Shown: in pieces, positions 33,001 through 42,588 of the stretch
Position numbering within the stretch: the first letter of the stretch is position 1
Layout: the number at the start of each line of letters is the position of its first letter
NCBI GenBank assembly: GCA_037447655.1
Contig: JBBHKE010001039.1
Location: 1 to 47,312 of the forward strand
DNA: 47,312 bases
Source: Zygnema cylindricum
Lineage: Eukaryota; Streptophyta; Zygnematophyceae; Zygnematales; Zygnemataceae
Direction of reading: 5' to 3'
Made by a program: the position numbers and the translations under genes
Notes under the pieces: model-generated
Told to the model about the DNA's origin: nothing
The model's database searches: none
Seen by the model: the letters and a program-made list of their open reading frames with translations, nothing else

Positions 33001-36000
33001 TTACGCCAACAGCCGGCAGCATAGAATTACGCTAGCAGCCGGCAACGTAGAATTACGCCAGCAGCCGGCAGCGTAGAATTACGCCAGCCGCCGGTAACGT
33101 AGAATTACGCCAGCAGCCAGCAGCTTAGAATTACGCCATCCCCTGGCAGCATAGAATTACGCCAGTCGCCGGCAGCGTATAATTACGCCAGCAGCCGGCA
33201 GAGTAGAATGACTCTAGCAAGCGGCAGCGTAGAATAACGCCAGCAGCCGGCAGCGTAGAATTACACCAGCCGCTGGCAACGTAGAATTACACTTGCAGCC
33301 GGCAGCGTAGAATTAGCCAGCAGCCGGCAGCGAAGAATGACTCTAGCAGGCGGCAGCGTAGAATAACGCCACCAGCCGACAGCGTAGAATTACGCCAGCC
33401 GCTGGCAGCGTAGAATTACGCCAGCAGCCGGCAGCGTAGAATTACGCCAGCAGCCGGCAGCATAGAATTACGCCAGCCGCCGGCAACGTAGAATTACGCC
33501 AGCAGCCGGCAGCTTAGAATTACGCCAGCCCCTGGCAGCGTAGAATTACGCCAGTCGCCGGCAGCGTATAATTACGCCAGCAGCCGGCATCGTAAAATGA
33601 CTCTAGCAGGCGGCAGCGTATAATTACGCCAGCAGCCGGCAGCGTAAAATGACTCTAGCAGGCGGCAGCGTAGAATAACGCTAGCAGCCGGCAGCGTAGA
33701 ATTACGGCAGCTGCTGGCTGCGTAGAATTACGCCAGCAGTCTGCAGCGTAGAATCACGCCAGCCGCCGGCAACGTAGAATTACGCCAGCAGCGTAGAATC
33801 ACGCCAGCAGCCGGCAGAGTAGAATTACGCCAGCAGCCGGCAGCGTAGAATCACGCCAGCCGCCGGCAGCGTAGAATTACGCCAGCAGCCGGCAGCGTAG
33901 AATTACGCCAGCAGCCGGCAGCGTAGAATTACGCTAGCAGCCGGCAGCGTAGAATTACGCCAGCAGCCGGCAGCGTAGAATTACGCCAGCCGCCGGCAAC
34001 GTAGAATTACGCCAGCAGCCGGCAGCTTAGAATTACGCCAGCCTCTGGCAGCATAGAATTACGCTAGTCGCCGACAGCGTATAATTACGCCAGCAGCCGG
34101 CAGCGTAGAATGACTCTAGCAGGCGGCAGCGTAGAATAACGCCAGACGCCGGCAGCAGAGAATTACGCCAGCCGCTGGCAGCGTAGAATTACTCCCGCAG
34201 CCGGCAGCGTAAAATTACGCCAGCAGCCGGCAGCGAAGAATAACTCTAGCAAGCGGCAGCGTAGCATAACGCCAGCAGCTGGCAGCGTAGAATTACGTCA
34301 GCCGCTGGCAGCGTAGAATTACGCCAGCAGCCGGCAGTATAATGAAACTCTGAGACCTCCATAAGTCCTCAGAGTGGATAGCTTCCAAGAAGCCTCTAGG
34401 ATAATCCTGACCCCTTTGTGTTTAAGCAAAAATAACTGCCACCCTGGCAGACAAAAACTCTGACCAACTTCACCCCTGTGAAGACAAGACTCCCCTGAGT
34501 CGATAGGCAGCGTATAATTACGCCAGCAGGCGGCAGCGTAGAATGACTCTAGCAAGCGGCAGCGTAGAATAACGCCAGCACCCGGCAGCGTAGAATTACG
34601 CCAGCCGCTGGCAGCTTAGAATTACGCCAGCAGCCAGCAACGTAGAACTACGCTAGCCGCTGGCAGCTTAGAATTACGCCAGCAGCCAGCAATGTAGAAT
34701 TACGCCAGCAGCCGGCAGCGAAGAATGACTCTAGCAGGCGGTAGCGTAGAATAACGCCAGCAGCCGGCAGCGTAGAATTACGCCATCCGCTGGCAGCGTA
34801 GAATTACGCCAGCAGCTGGCAGCGTAGAATTACGCCAGCAGCCGGGAGCATAAAATTACGCCAGCCGCCGGCAACGTAGAATTACGCCTGCAGCCGGCAG
34901 CTTAGAATTACGCCTACCCCTGGCAGCGTAGAATTACGCCAGTCGCCGGCAGCGTATAATTACGCCAGCAGCCGGCAGCGTAGAATGACTCTAGCAGGCG
35001 GCAGCGTACAATAACGCTAGCAGCCGGCAGCGTAGAATTACGCCAGCTGCTGGCAGCGTAGAATTACGCCAGCAGTCGGCAACGTAGAATCACGCCAGCC
35101 GCCGGCAGCGTAAAATTACGCCAGCAGCGTAGAATCACGCCAGCAGCCGGCAGAGTAGAATTACGCCAACAGCTGGCAGCGTAGAATCACGTCAGCCGCC
35201 GGCAGCGTAGAATTACGCCAGCAGCCGGCAACGTAGAATTACGCCAGCAGCCGGCAGCGTAGAATTACGCTAGCAGCCGGCAGCCTAGAATTACGCCAGC
35301 AGCTGGCAGCGTAGAATTACGTCAGCCGCTAGCAGCGTAGAATTACGCTAGCAGCCGGCAGCGTAGAATTACGCCAGCAGCCAGCAGCATAAAATTACGC
35401 CAGCCGCCGGCAACGTAGAATTACGCCAGCAGTCGGCAGCTTAGAATTACGCCAGCCCCTGGCAGCGTAGAATTACGCCAGTCGCCGGCAGCGTATAATT
35501 ACGCCAGCAGCCGCCAGCGTAGAATGACTCTAGCAGGCGGCAGCGTAGAATAATGCCAGCAGCCGGCAGCGTAAAGTTACGCCAGCCGCTGGCAGCGTAG
35601 AATTACGCCAGCAGTCGGCAGCGTAGAATCACGCCAGCCGCCGGCAGCGTAGAATTACGCCAGCAGCCAGCAGAGTAAAATTACGCCAGCAGCCGGCAGC
35701 GTAGAATTACGCCAGCAGCCGGCAGAGTAGAATTACGCCAGCAGCCAGCAGCGTAGAATTACGTCAGCAGCCGGCAGCGTAGAATTACGCCAGCAGCCGG
35801 CAGCGTAGAATCACGCCAGCAGTCGGCAGCGTAGAATTACGCCAGCAGCCGGCAGCGTTGAATCACGCCAGCAGCCGGCAGAGTAGAATTACGCCAGCAG
35901 CCGGCACCGTAGAATTTCGCCAAAAGCCGGCAGTGTAGAATCACGCCAGCAGCCGGCAACGTAAAATTACGCCAGCAGCCGGCAGCGTAGAATTACGCCA

Positions 36001-37889
36001 GCAGCCGGCAGCGTAGAATTACGCCAGCAGCCGGCAGCGTAGAATTACGCCAGCAGCCGGCAGCGTAGAATTACGCCAGCAGCCGGCAGCGTAGAATTAC
36101 GCCAGCAGCCGGCAGCGTAGAATCACGCCAGCAGTCGGCAGCGTAGAATTACGCCAGCAGCCGGCAGCGTTGAATCACGCCAGCAGCCGGCAGAGTAGAA
36201 TTACGCCAACAGCCGGCAGTGTAGAATCACGCCAGCAGCCGGCAGCGTAAAATTACGCCAGCAGCCGGCATCGTAGAATTACGCCAGCAGCCGGCAGCGT
36301 AGAATTACGCCGGCCGCCGGCAGCGTAGAATTACGCCAGCCGCCGGCAGCGTAGAATTACGCCAGCAGCTGGCAGCGTAGAATCACGCCAGCAGCCGGCA
36401 GCGTAGAATTACGCCTGCAGCCGGCAGCGTAGAATCACGCCAGCAGCCGGCAGAGTAGAATTACGCCAACAGCCGGCAGCGTAGAATTACGCCAGCCGCT
36501 GGCAGCGTAGAATTACTCCAGCAGCCGGCAGAGTAGAATCATGCCAGCAGCCGGCAGCGTAGAATCACGCCAGCAGCCGGCATCGTAGAATCACGCCAGC
36601 AGCCGGCACCGTAGAATCACGCCAGCCGCCGGCAGCGTAGAATTACGCTAGCAGTCGGCAGCGTAGAATCACGCCAGCAGCCGGCAGAGTAGAATTTCGC
36701 CAGCAGCCGGCAGCGTAGAATTTCGCCAGCAGCCGGCAGCGTAGAATTATGCCAGCAGCCGGCAGCGTAGAATTACGCCAGCAGCCGGCAGCGTAAAATT
36801 ACGCCAGCAGCCGGCAGCGTAAAATTACGCCAGCAGCCGGCAGCGTAGAATTACGCCAGCCGCCAGCCGGCGGCAGCGTAGAATTACGCAAGCTCTCGGG
36901 CGGCAGCGTAGAATTACGCCAGCCGCCAGCCGCCGGCAGCGTAGAATTACGCAAGCTTGCGGGCGGCAGCGTAGAATTACGCCAGCAGCCGGCAGCGTAG
37001 AATTACGCCAGCAGCCGGCAGCGTAGAATCACTCCAGCAACCGGCAGAGTAGAATTACGCCAGCAGCCGGCAGTGTCGAATTACGCCAGCCGCCGTCAGC
37101 GTAAAATTACGCCAGCAGCCGGCAGCGTAGAATTACGCCAGCCTCTGGCAGCGTATAATTACGCCAGCAGCCGGCAGCGTAGAATTACACCAGCAGGCGG
37201 CAGCGTAGAATCACGCCAGCAGCCGGCAGCGTAGAATCACGCCAGCAGCCGGCAGCGTAGAATTACGCCAGCAGCCGGCAGCGTAGAATTACGCCAGCAG
37301 CCGGCAGCGTAAAATTACGCCAACAGCCGGCAGTGTAGAATCACGCCAGCAGCCGGCAGCGTAAAATTACGCCAGCAGCCGGCAGCGTAGAATTACGCCA
37401 GCAGCCGGCAGAGTAGAATTACGCCAGCCGCCGGCAGCGTAGAATTACGCCAGCCGCCGGCAGCGTAGAATTACGCAAGCTTGAGGGCGGCAGCGTAGAA
37501 TTACGCCAGCCGCCAGCCGGTGGCAGCGTAGAATTACGCAAGCTTGCGGGCGGCAGCGTAGAATTACGCCAGCAGCCGGCAGCGTAGAATCACGCCAGCA
37601 ACCGGCAGAGTAGAATTACGCCAGCAGCCGGCAGCGTAGAATTATGCCAGCCGCCGGCAGCGTAAAATTACGCCTGCAGCCGGCAGCGTAGAAATACGCC
37701 AGCCGCCGGCAGCGTATAATTACGCCAGCAGCCGGCAGCGTAGAATTACACCAGCAGGCGGCAACGTAGAATAACGCCAGCAGCCGGCGGCGTAGAATCA
37801 CGCAAGCTGGCGGGCGGCAGCGTAAAATTACGCAAGCTGGCGGTCGGCAGCGTTGAATTACGCAAGCTGGCGGTCGGCAGCGTTGAATT
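30029..37889. repeat. 26-bp satellite array, about 7.9 kb, roughly 300 monomers
   Basis: Monomer GCCAGCAGCCGGCAGCGTAG plus AATTAC. Variants include AGCCGCCGG, AGCCCCTGG, AGTCGCCGG, AATCAC and a distinctive GACTCTAGCAGGCGG unit followed by AATAAC. From 30.5 to 35.5 kb the variants recur in a fixed order as higher-order blocks whose spacings are close to multiples of 26 (about 390, 546, 650, 468, 390, 442, 546). From 35.5 to 37.8 kb the array is more homogeneous, with longer AAGCTTGCGGGCGG units near 36.9, 37.5 and 37.8 kb. The period is not a multiple of three and no frame is long, so it is non-coding. Three CpG and a GCCGGC palindrome per monomer are retained. The array ends only about 155 bp from the Helitron 5' terminus. 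Confidence 0.95.
34344..34507. other. Hairpin-chain island inserted in the satellite
   Basis: 164 bp unrelated to the satellite, made of consecutive stem-loops: ACTCTGAG/CTCAGAGT (34347-34375), GCTTC-CAA-GAAGC (34381), AGGAT-A-ATCCT (34398), CTGCCA-CCC-TGGCAG (34436), CTTCAC-CCCT-GTGAAG (34468) and GACTC-CCCT-GAGTC (34488). The last three share C-rich loops. GGCAG(CG)TATAAT flanks both sides and could be a target-site duplication. Possibly a small retroelement or a structured non-coding RNA; not identified. Confidence 0.6.
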
Positions 37890-38046
37890 GTTCCACGGTA
37901 CGGTTGTCTGTACCACGACGGGCGACAGCGCTACATCGTGCCCGCGGTACGGCTGTGTGACAGAAAAAAATAGAGACAGACACGGCGCCTATATAAGGTT
38001 TTCCCCGAAAGCGAACGCAGTTCTTTTATTTATATACTGATACTGA

Positions 38047-39176
38047 TTGTTCCCATGTCCGAAAACGAAATCGTTATTTTTTTGTGTGACGGTTGTAGAT
38101 GCTACATAAAATGGTGACGATTCAGAATCTGTAAATTCAATATTTTGTGACATATGAAGATGTTATGTTTTTGTGACCTAATGACGTCATGCTCACTTGT
38201 GACAGTGTCATTGCCGCTCGATTTTTTTTTTTTTTTTATCTTTTCTCACTCAATCTGTCACTGCACTGCGCCCAAAGGATATTTAAAAAACAAATCTTTT
38301 TCAGAGTTCTTTCATTTGTACAATATCGTCTCATTCCAGGGAGAGGGGAGCGGTAACGGGCGAGGGAGGGGGAAACCGGGAAAGGCGACGAGGGGCGTAA
38401 ACTTCTGCATAGGACCCGCTGCAATTTTTTTCCGTACATGCGCGTGACGGGCAAAGTACTCCACATCGGTGCAAAATGTTTCAAAATGTGTGACACGCGC
38501 CAAAAAAAAAATCCACTCGTTGGTCAAAGTTTTAATTTTAATAAAATCGCCTCTCGAGTTCGGTTTCGGTTGGAGTTTAAAGATGAGTTGGTAATACGTG
38601 GCAGTGGGTCGATCACACGAAGTCGCCAAAGGAGTACATTCTAAGGTTCAAGATGACGTAAATCACTAAATTGTACTACAGTTCTGAGTTTTTGACACAT
38701 ATTTCGTACGGTATAAGATTTTCTCGTTGCAGATTCAATATTGGATTAAAACGACAAAAAACCATCACTTGCAAAACCCCAAGTGGTGACATTTGACAAG
38801 CTTCCGTCACAAGCCACGTTGATATCGGAACTACAACGCACCTTCTTTCTTATCTATTCCCATCCGGCCCGTTGACCTTTTTTTCCACGTATACGGATCA
38901 AAGTCGTCAAAATATACAGCGTATCGCTTTTTATTTTCGCCACTTAACAGGTAACACTACAGAAATAGCGATACACGGTGTGCACCGTACCAATTTATTA
39001 GTACCTTTTGGTACATTACAGTACAGTACTGTACTGTACTGTACTGTATCTGTACTTTGGTTGATGCTATTTATATTTCGCAGGAATGCATTAGCTTACA
39101 CCGTGACGGACTGTCAACTCTTGAAACTATTTCTGACAGGAACTAGGAGAGCTAATTAGGGTTTGCTGCAGCAGCC
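38047..39176. promoter_or_regulatory. Remainder of the pair-2 spacer, ending in P1
   Basis: Matches the reverse complement of 15833 down to 13548, minus about 650 bp (near 38260) and minus the MITE. It ends at the exon-1 copy at 39177 with P1-type sequence: GTACTGTAC cluster (about 39014-39045), TATTTATA (about 39068), and TTAGGGTTTGCTGCAGCAGCC before the ATG. Confidence 0.75.
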
Positions 39177-39252
39177 ATGAAACGAACTGTAGCCATGGCT
39201 GTGATGCTGTTGATATCAAGTCTTCTCGGAGCATACGCTCGTCTTCCTGCTG
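39177..39252 (+). CDS. Signal-peptide exon, copy 5 (rest lost at an assembly gap)
   Basis: 76 nt, ATG to donor CTGCTG|GTAAGC, encoding MKRTVAMAVMLLISSLLGAY then ARLPA, intact including the AYA cleavage site. The promoter is P1-type but the following intron is I2-type, as in the complete gene at 16008. Homology to that intron continues to 39802 and ends at a run of N, so exon 2 may exist but is not assembled here. Sequence after the gap does not match the expected continuation. Confidence 0.6.
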
Positions 39253-39802
39253 GTAAGCATCACTTCCTCTCCTCTTTCTCTTTCCCTCTCCTTTTCTCTC
39301 TTCCCTCCCTCTTATCTCTTTCCCTCGTCCTCTTGGTTTTGTTCTACCTCTTCTCCCTCCCTCTCTTTCGATTTTCTGTCACACATTTTGTGCTGTCTCA
39401 TTTTCCTTTCTCGCGCTCCCTCTCTAATTTCTCTTGATTTATCCTTCTTTTTTCTGTCTCTCTCTCTCCCTCAAACTGGGAGGCACATAGTTATAAACAG
39501 GTTTTTTTCTCTTTGGCCTCTCATTTTTCACTTGACATGTAAAAAATGTTTTTAAAATATTTTGTCCTCAACTCTTCTGCTTTTCATTTCCTTTCCTTTT
39601 TTATTTATCTTCAAATGCCTCTGTGTCTTTTTCTCTCCCTCTTTTCCGCTCTCCCTGTCTAGTGCAGAACTAACTTGAGTTCTTACTTGAGTAACTTTGT
39701 GAAGTGAAGGAGAGTCAAAAAAGGAAATAAGGAACATAATAAGGGTCAGTAAGTGAATAAAGTTCCATTTTGGTTTTTGTTTGGTGGAAAGTTTTGAAGC
39801 TA
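39253..39802 (+). repeat. I2-type intron copy, paralogous to 16084-16636
   Basis: Nearly identical to the first part of intron 1 of the 16008 gene, including the AGAGTCAAAAAAGGAAATAA block. Truncated by the gap. Confidence 0.85.
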
Positions 39803-39812
39803 NNNNNNNNNN
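39803..39812. other. Assembly gap (10 N)
   Basis: Ten N, probably a placeholder of unknown true size. The family intron stops exactly here, so order and content across the gap are uncertain. Confidence 0.95.
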
Positions 39813-41507
39813 GGCGGGGTACTATCGTGTCAGATTTGCGACGCTTTGTCGCTTTCCCTAAGATTTTCGAAATGAATAGTGTACTATCGTGTCAGATTTG
39901 CGACGCTTTGTCGCGTTCCCTTTGATTTGCGAATTAAATAGCTTACTACAGTACCGTGTCAGATTTGCGACGCTAATCATGATGCCACGTACTTCCACGA
40001 TACCAAAAGTACAAAGAACAATAATGTTGGAAAAAAAAAGTACAAAATTTTCATTTTTTATGGTTTTTTGTTTGACCGACCGTAACTGACCGTTTTTTTT
40101 TTCCTGGTGAGTCAACCGACCGTAATCGCCCGACCCCCAAAATTTGGCAACCGAATCCGTTCCGGATCCGGCGCGGGCGATCGGTTAACGGTCGGTCACG
40201 GTTTCGGTTGACCGTTTGCGACCTCTGCTCTAAGGTGCACCGTGTATCGCTATCAACGAAAATGTCTTTCCCGATTTTCTTCCTGTCGACGTCACGTATT
40301 TGACGATATTCGTCGACGAAAATTAATTGTTAAAGAATTTGGCAATTTGCAATGGTAAAAAAAAAAAAAAAAAAAATTGCAATTTATATTCCTTGGAATC
40401 CTATCCAGAGACGTCAAGCCGTCACGACGTAGGGCTTCGAGACTTCGACCAACAAAAACGTACGAATACGAGAGACAGAGTACAGTACACCGTGTATCAC
40501 TTAAAGTCTTAAAGTGTTTATGTTTTTTTTTGCCACTTAAAACATTTTTTCTCCGTACTCAATTGTCCGATTTTCAATTTGAGTCCTCCAATCGCAAGCT
40601 GGGGATCTTATCTTTCAACAACAACCGTCAGATTCAAAATCCGACATGTGTGTACGGAGAAAAGTTGTTTAAGTGGTGAAACAATTATTAGCACTAATAG
40701 CGATACACGGTTTACAGTACTGTACTTTCCCAAGTTTCGAGCAGAGTTCTAGTGGTCCAGCCGAACAAGTGACGCCCCTTGAACCACGTCGGCACTTCTG
40801 ACCCCGAGCAGAATCTTTTTACGCGCTTTCAAGAAAGATTCTTTATTGGCTTTATTGGCTTTATTTGCTTCATTGGCATTATTGGCTTTATTCCTTTACT
40901 CCAGCCGTAAATAAGTAAATATGAAATGAAGCCTCTTCATTGGCCAAATTTTAGTAATTAGCTCTACGGATCTTGTAAATTGCTGTCCAATTATTGGTTC
41001 AGTGAAACGATTAATTGCGTACTTCCGCTAAAACAAGGAAATTAATTAGTAATTACACAAAGAAACAGACGTGACTCCCTTTAACGGCCATTAATATACT
41101 GTACTTTAGTAGCCAAGTACAGTACAAAATAAATTAATAATAGTACAAAAACATGTACGAAGCTACGAATCGTGCCCACGTACGATTCTTGAAACTGCAA
41201 GCCAATGACAAGTCGCAAAGTAAAAAAATTAAAAAAGTTTTTTTGTAATTTGATGCGAGTAATTCAGTAATTCAGTAATTCAGTAATTCGTAATTCACGC
41301 GAGTAAAAGCCGGTATCTATATTTCAATAATGAATAATCTCCTGTATTTCAGTAACTTCCTGTATTTCAACAATTTCCTCTATTCCAATAACATTACCAT
41401 ATTACCATATTACAACATTACAATATTTCCTCCCTAGGGTTTCAAGTTTGCCTTCATCTCCTGCAGTCCAATAATCTTCTGCTGCCCCTAGGGTTTTCCC
41501 TGCAGCC
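39813..41507. other. Intergenic: tandem repeats, MITE, SRC2-like promoter
   Basis: Begins with about 2.5 copies of a 62-69-bp repeat (GTGTCAGATTTGCGACGCT at about 39827, 39889, 39957). A GTCGGTCACGG-rich inverted segment lies at 40080-40210. A MITE is at 40488-40712, and a TTGGCTTTATTG repeat at about 40850-40890. AGTAATTC is repeated five times near 41258. The last 100 bp carry two CCTAGGGTTT telobox-like motifs before the SRC2-like ATG. No other gene seen. Confidence 0.5.
40488..40712. mobile_element. 225-bp TA-flanked MITE with long internal inverted repeat
   Basis: Left end CACCGTGTATCAC (TA before it at 40486); right end ATAGCGATACACGGTT (TA after it at 40713). Subterminal arms GCCACTTAAAACATTTTTTC and GAAAAGTTGTTTAAGTGG are inverted relative to each other, so the transcript would fold into a long hairpin. 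Same family of ends as the element at 13762. Confidence 0.6.
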
Positions 41508-42422
41508 ATGGCTGTCCGAGAACTTTCCGTACGGCTGAACGAAGCCAGAGACATAAAAAATGGAAAGCTTCTCGGAAAACAATCTCCTTGCGCCACGTTA
41601 GAAATCTCAGGAACCTATCAAAAACAAACTTCTCACGTGGCAAATAAAGGCCATATAAACCCTGTTTTCAACCAAGACTTCATTCTACCTGTGGAAGAAT
41701 CCGTTTTACTAGGTAGACACCCTTCTCTCCTCCTCCGCGTGTACTCCTCCAGCAATACTACTGGATCTCCTCTCGGGACCGCCATTATCCCTCTCTATCC
41801 CGCCATTGACAAGCCTGGAGAACGCCACGTGTCAACTTACAACTTGCAGAGACCGAGTGGACGGTTTCAAGGCTTCGTCAGTTTGTCGTTTTCTCTCTCA
41901 GGAGAAAAATTCTCTTCTGAACAGCTGGCAAAAGCTCAAGAAGCCAATACTGCAGCTCAGCCGCAAAATCAAAACACCTTCCTTTCAAATTCACATCCCT
42001 CCTATCCTCCTTCAGGCCATGGAGGTCCTCCTCCTCCACCTCCCCCTGGATATGGCCATGGACCTTCTCCTCCTAGCTATGGCGCTCCTCCTCCTCCTGG
42101 TTATGGAGCTCCTGGCTATGGCGCCCCTGGATATGGAGCTCCTTACGGATATGGACAGGCTCCTCCTCCTGTGGCATATTACCAGTCTGGTCACGGCGGA
42201 CATCACGGCGGATATCACGGCGGACATCACGGGAGCGGGGGTTACCACGGAAATGACAGGAACGGGGGAGGTATGGGAGGCATGGGAGGTATGGCGGCAG
42301 GTTTGGGAGCCGGATTGTTGGTTGGAGCGGTGGGAGGGATGTTGTTGGAAGACGCTTTGGACGACGGAGGAGGGTGTGGAGGAGGATGTGGAGGAGGGTG
42401 TGGAGGGGGTTGTGGAGGTTAA
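41508..42422 (+). CDS. SRC2-like C2-domain protein with Gly/Pro/Tyr-rich and Cys-Gly tail
   Basis: Single exon, 304 residues, ATG in TGCAGCCATGG. Residues 1-125 are a plant SRC2/BAP-type C2 domain (RELSVRLNEARDIKNGKLLG, then NPVFNQDFILPVEES and LLRVYSS). Loop 1 reads GKQSPCATL where Ca-binding C2 domains usually have an Asp, so Ca binding may be weak. Residues 165-225 are Pro/Gly/Tyr repeats (GYGAPGYGAPGYGAPYGYG), then a His/Gly segment (GGHHGGYHGGHHG). A Gly-rich hydrophobic stretch, GLGAGLLVGAVGGMLLEDAL (about 268-287), is the usual SRC2 C-terminal anchor. Unusually the protein then ends in four CGGG repeats. SRC2 proteins are cold- and stress-associated and in Arabidopsis one stimulates an NADPH oxidase (RbohF). 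The frame is intact and the gene looks functional. Confidence 0.88.
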   Translation: MAVRELSVRLNEARDIKNGKLLGKQSPCATLEISGTYQKQTSHVANKGHINPVFNQDFILPVEESVLLGRHPSLLLRVYSSSNTTGSPLGTAIIPLYPAIDKPGERHVSTYNLQRPSGRFQGFVSLSFSLSGEKFSSEQLAKAQEANTAAQPQNQNTFLSNSHPSYPPSGHGGPPPPPPPGYGHGPSPPSYGAPPPPGYGAPGYGAPGYGAPYGYGQAPPPVAYYQSGHGGHHGGYHGGHHGSGGYHGNDRNGGGMGGMGGMAAGLGAGLLVGAVGGMLLEDALDDGGGCGGGCGGGCGGGCGG

Positions 42423-42438
42423 ATCCTCTATTACACAG

Positions 42439-42588
42439 GTTAAATAATCTGTGGAAGAGGTTTAATCATGTGGAGGAGGTTTAATCATCTGTGGAAGAGG
42501 TTTAATCATCTGCGGAAGAGGTTTAATCATCTGCGGAAGAGGTTAAATCATCTGTGGAAGAGGTTAAATCATCTGTGGAAGAGGTTTT
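42439..42588. repeat. 21-bp minisatellite in the SRC2-like 3' UTR
   Basis: About seven units of TCTGTGGAAGAGGTTTAATCA, starting 17 bp after the stop. The unit resembles the coding end itself (TGTGGAGGTTAAATC), so it may have grown from the stop-codon region. Confidence 0.8.

Larger units (their letters stand above)
26014..38046 (-). mobile_element. 12,033-bp non-autonomous Helitron carrying a 26-bp satellite
   Basis: On the minus strand the element starts TCAGTATCAG at 38046 and ends CTAG at 26014. A 15-nt hairpin (GCCCGT-GTA-ACGGGC) lies 9 nt before the CTAG, and the flanking bases are A at the 5' side and T at the 3' side. These are the canonical Helitron marks: 5' TC, 3' hairpin plus CTRR, A|T target, no target-site duplication. 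The paralogous spacer gives the unoccupied site at 15833/15834 (GGGAACAC|TCTGAAA), with a single base difference. No Rep/helicase protein is encoded, so it depended on enzymes supplied elsewhere. Contents from left: a second degenerate 3' end, a 15-bp minisatellite, a 152-bp duplication, palindromes, a small broken open frame, a 29-bp minisatellite and the 26-bp array. Confidence 0.88.

Noticed and set aside
30029-37889. CRISPR-like array or coding repeat
   Set aside because: Monomers are contiguous with no unique spacers, the 26-bp period breaks every frame, and the context is a plant Helitron.
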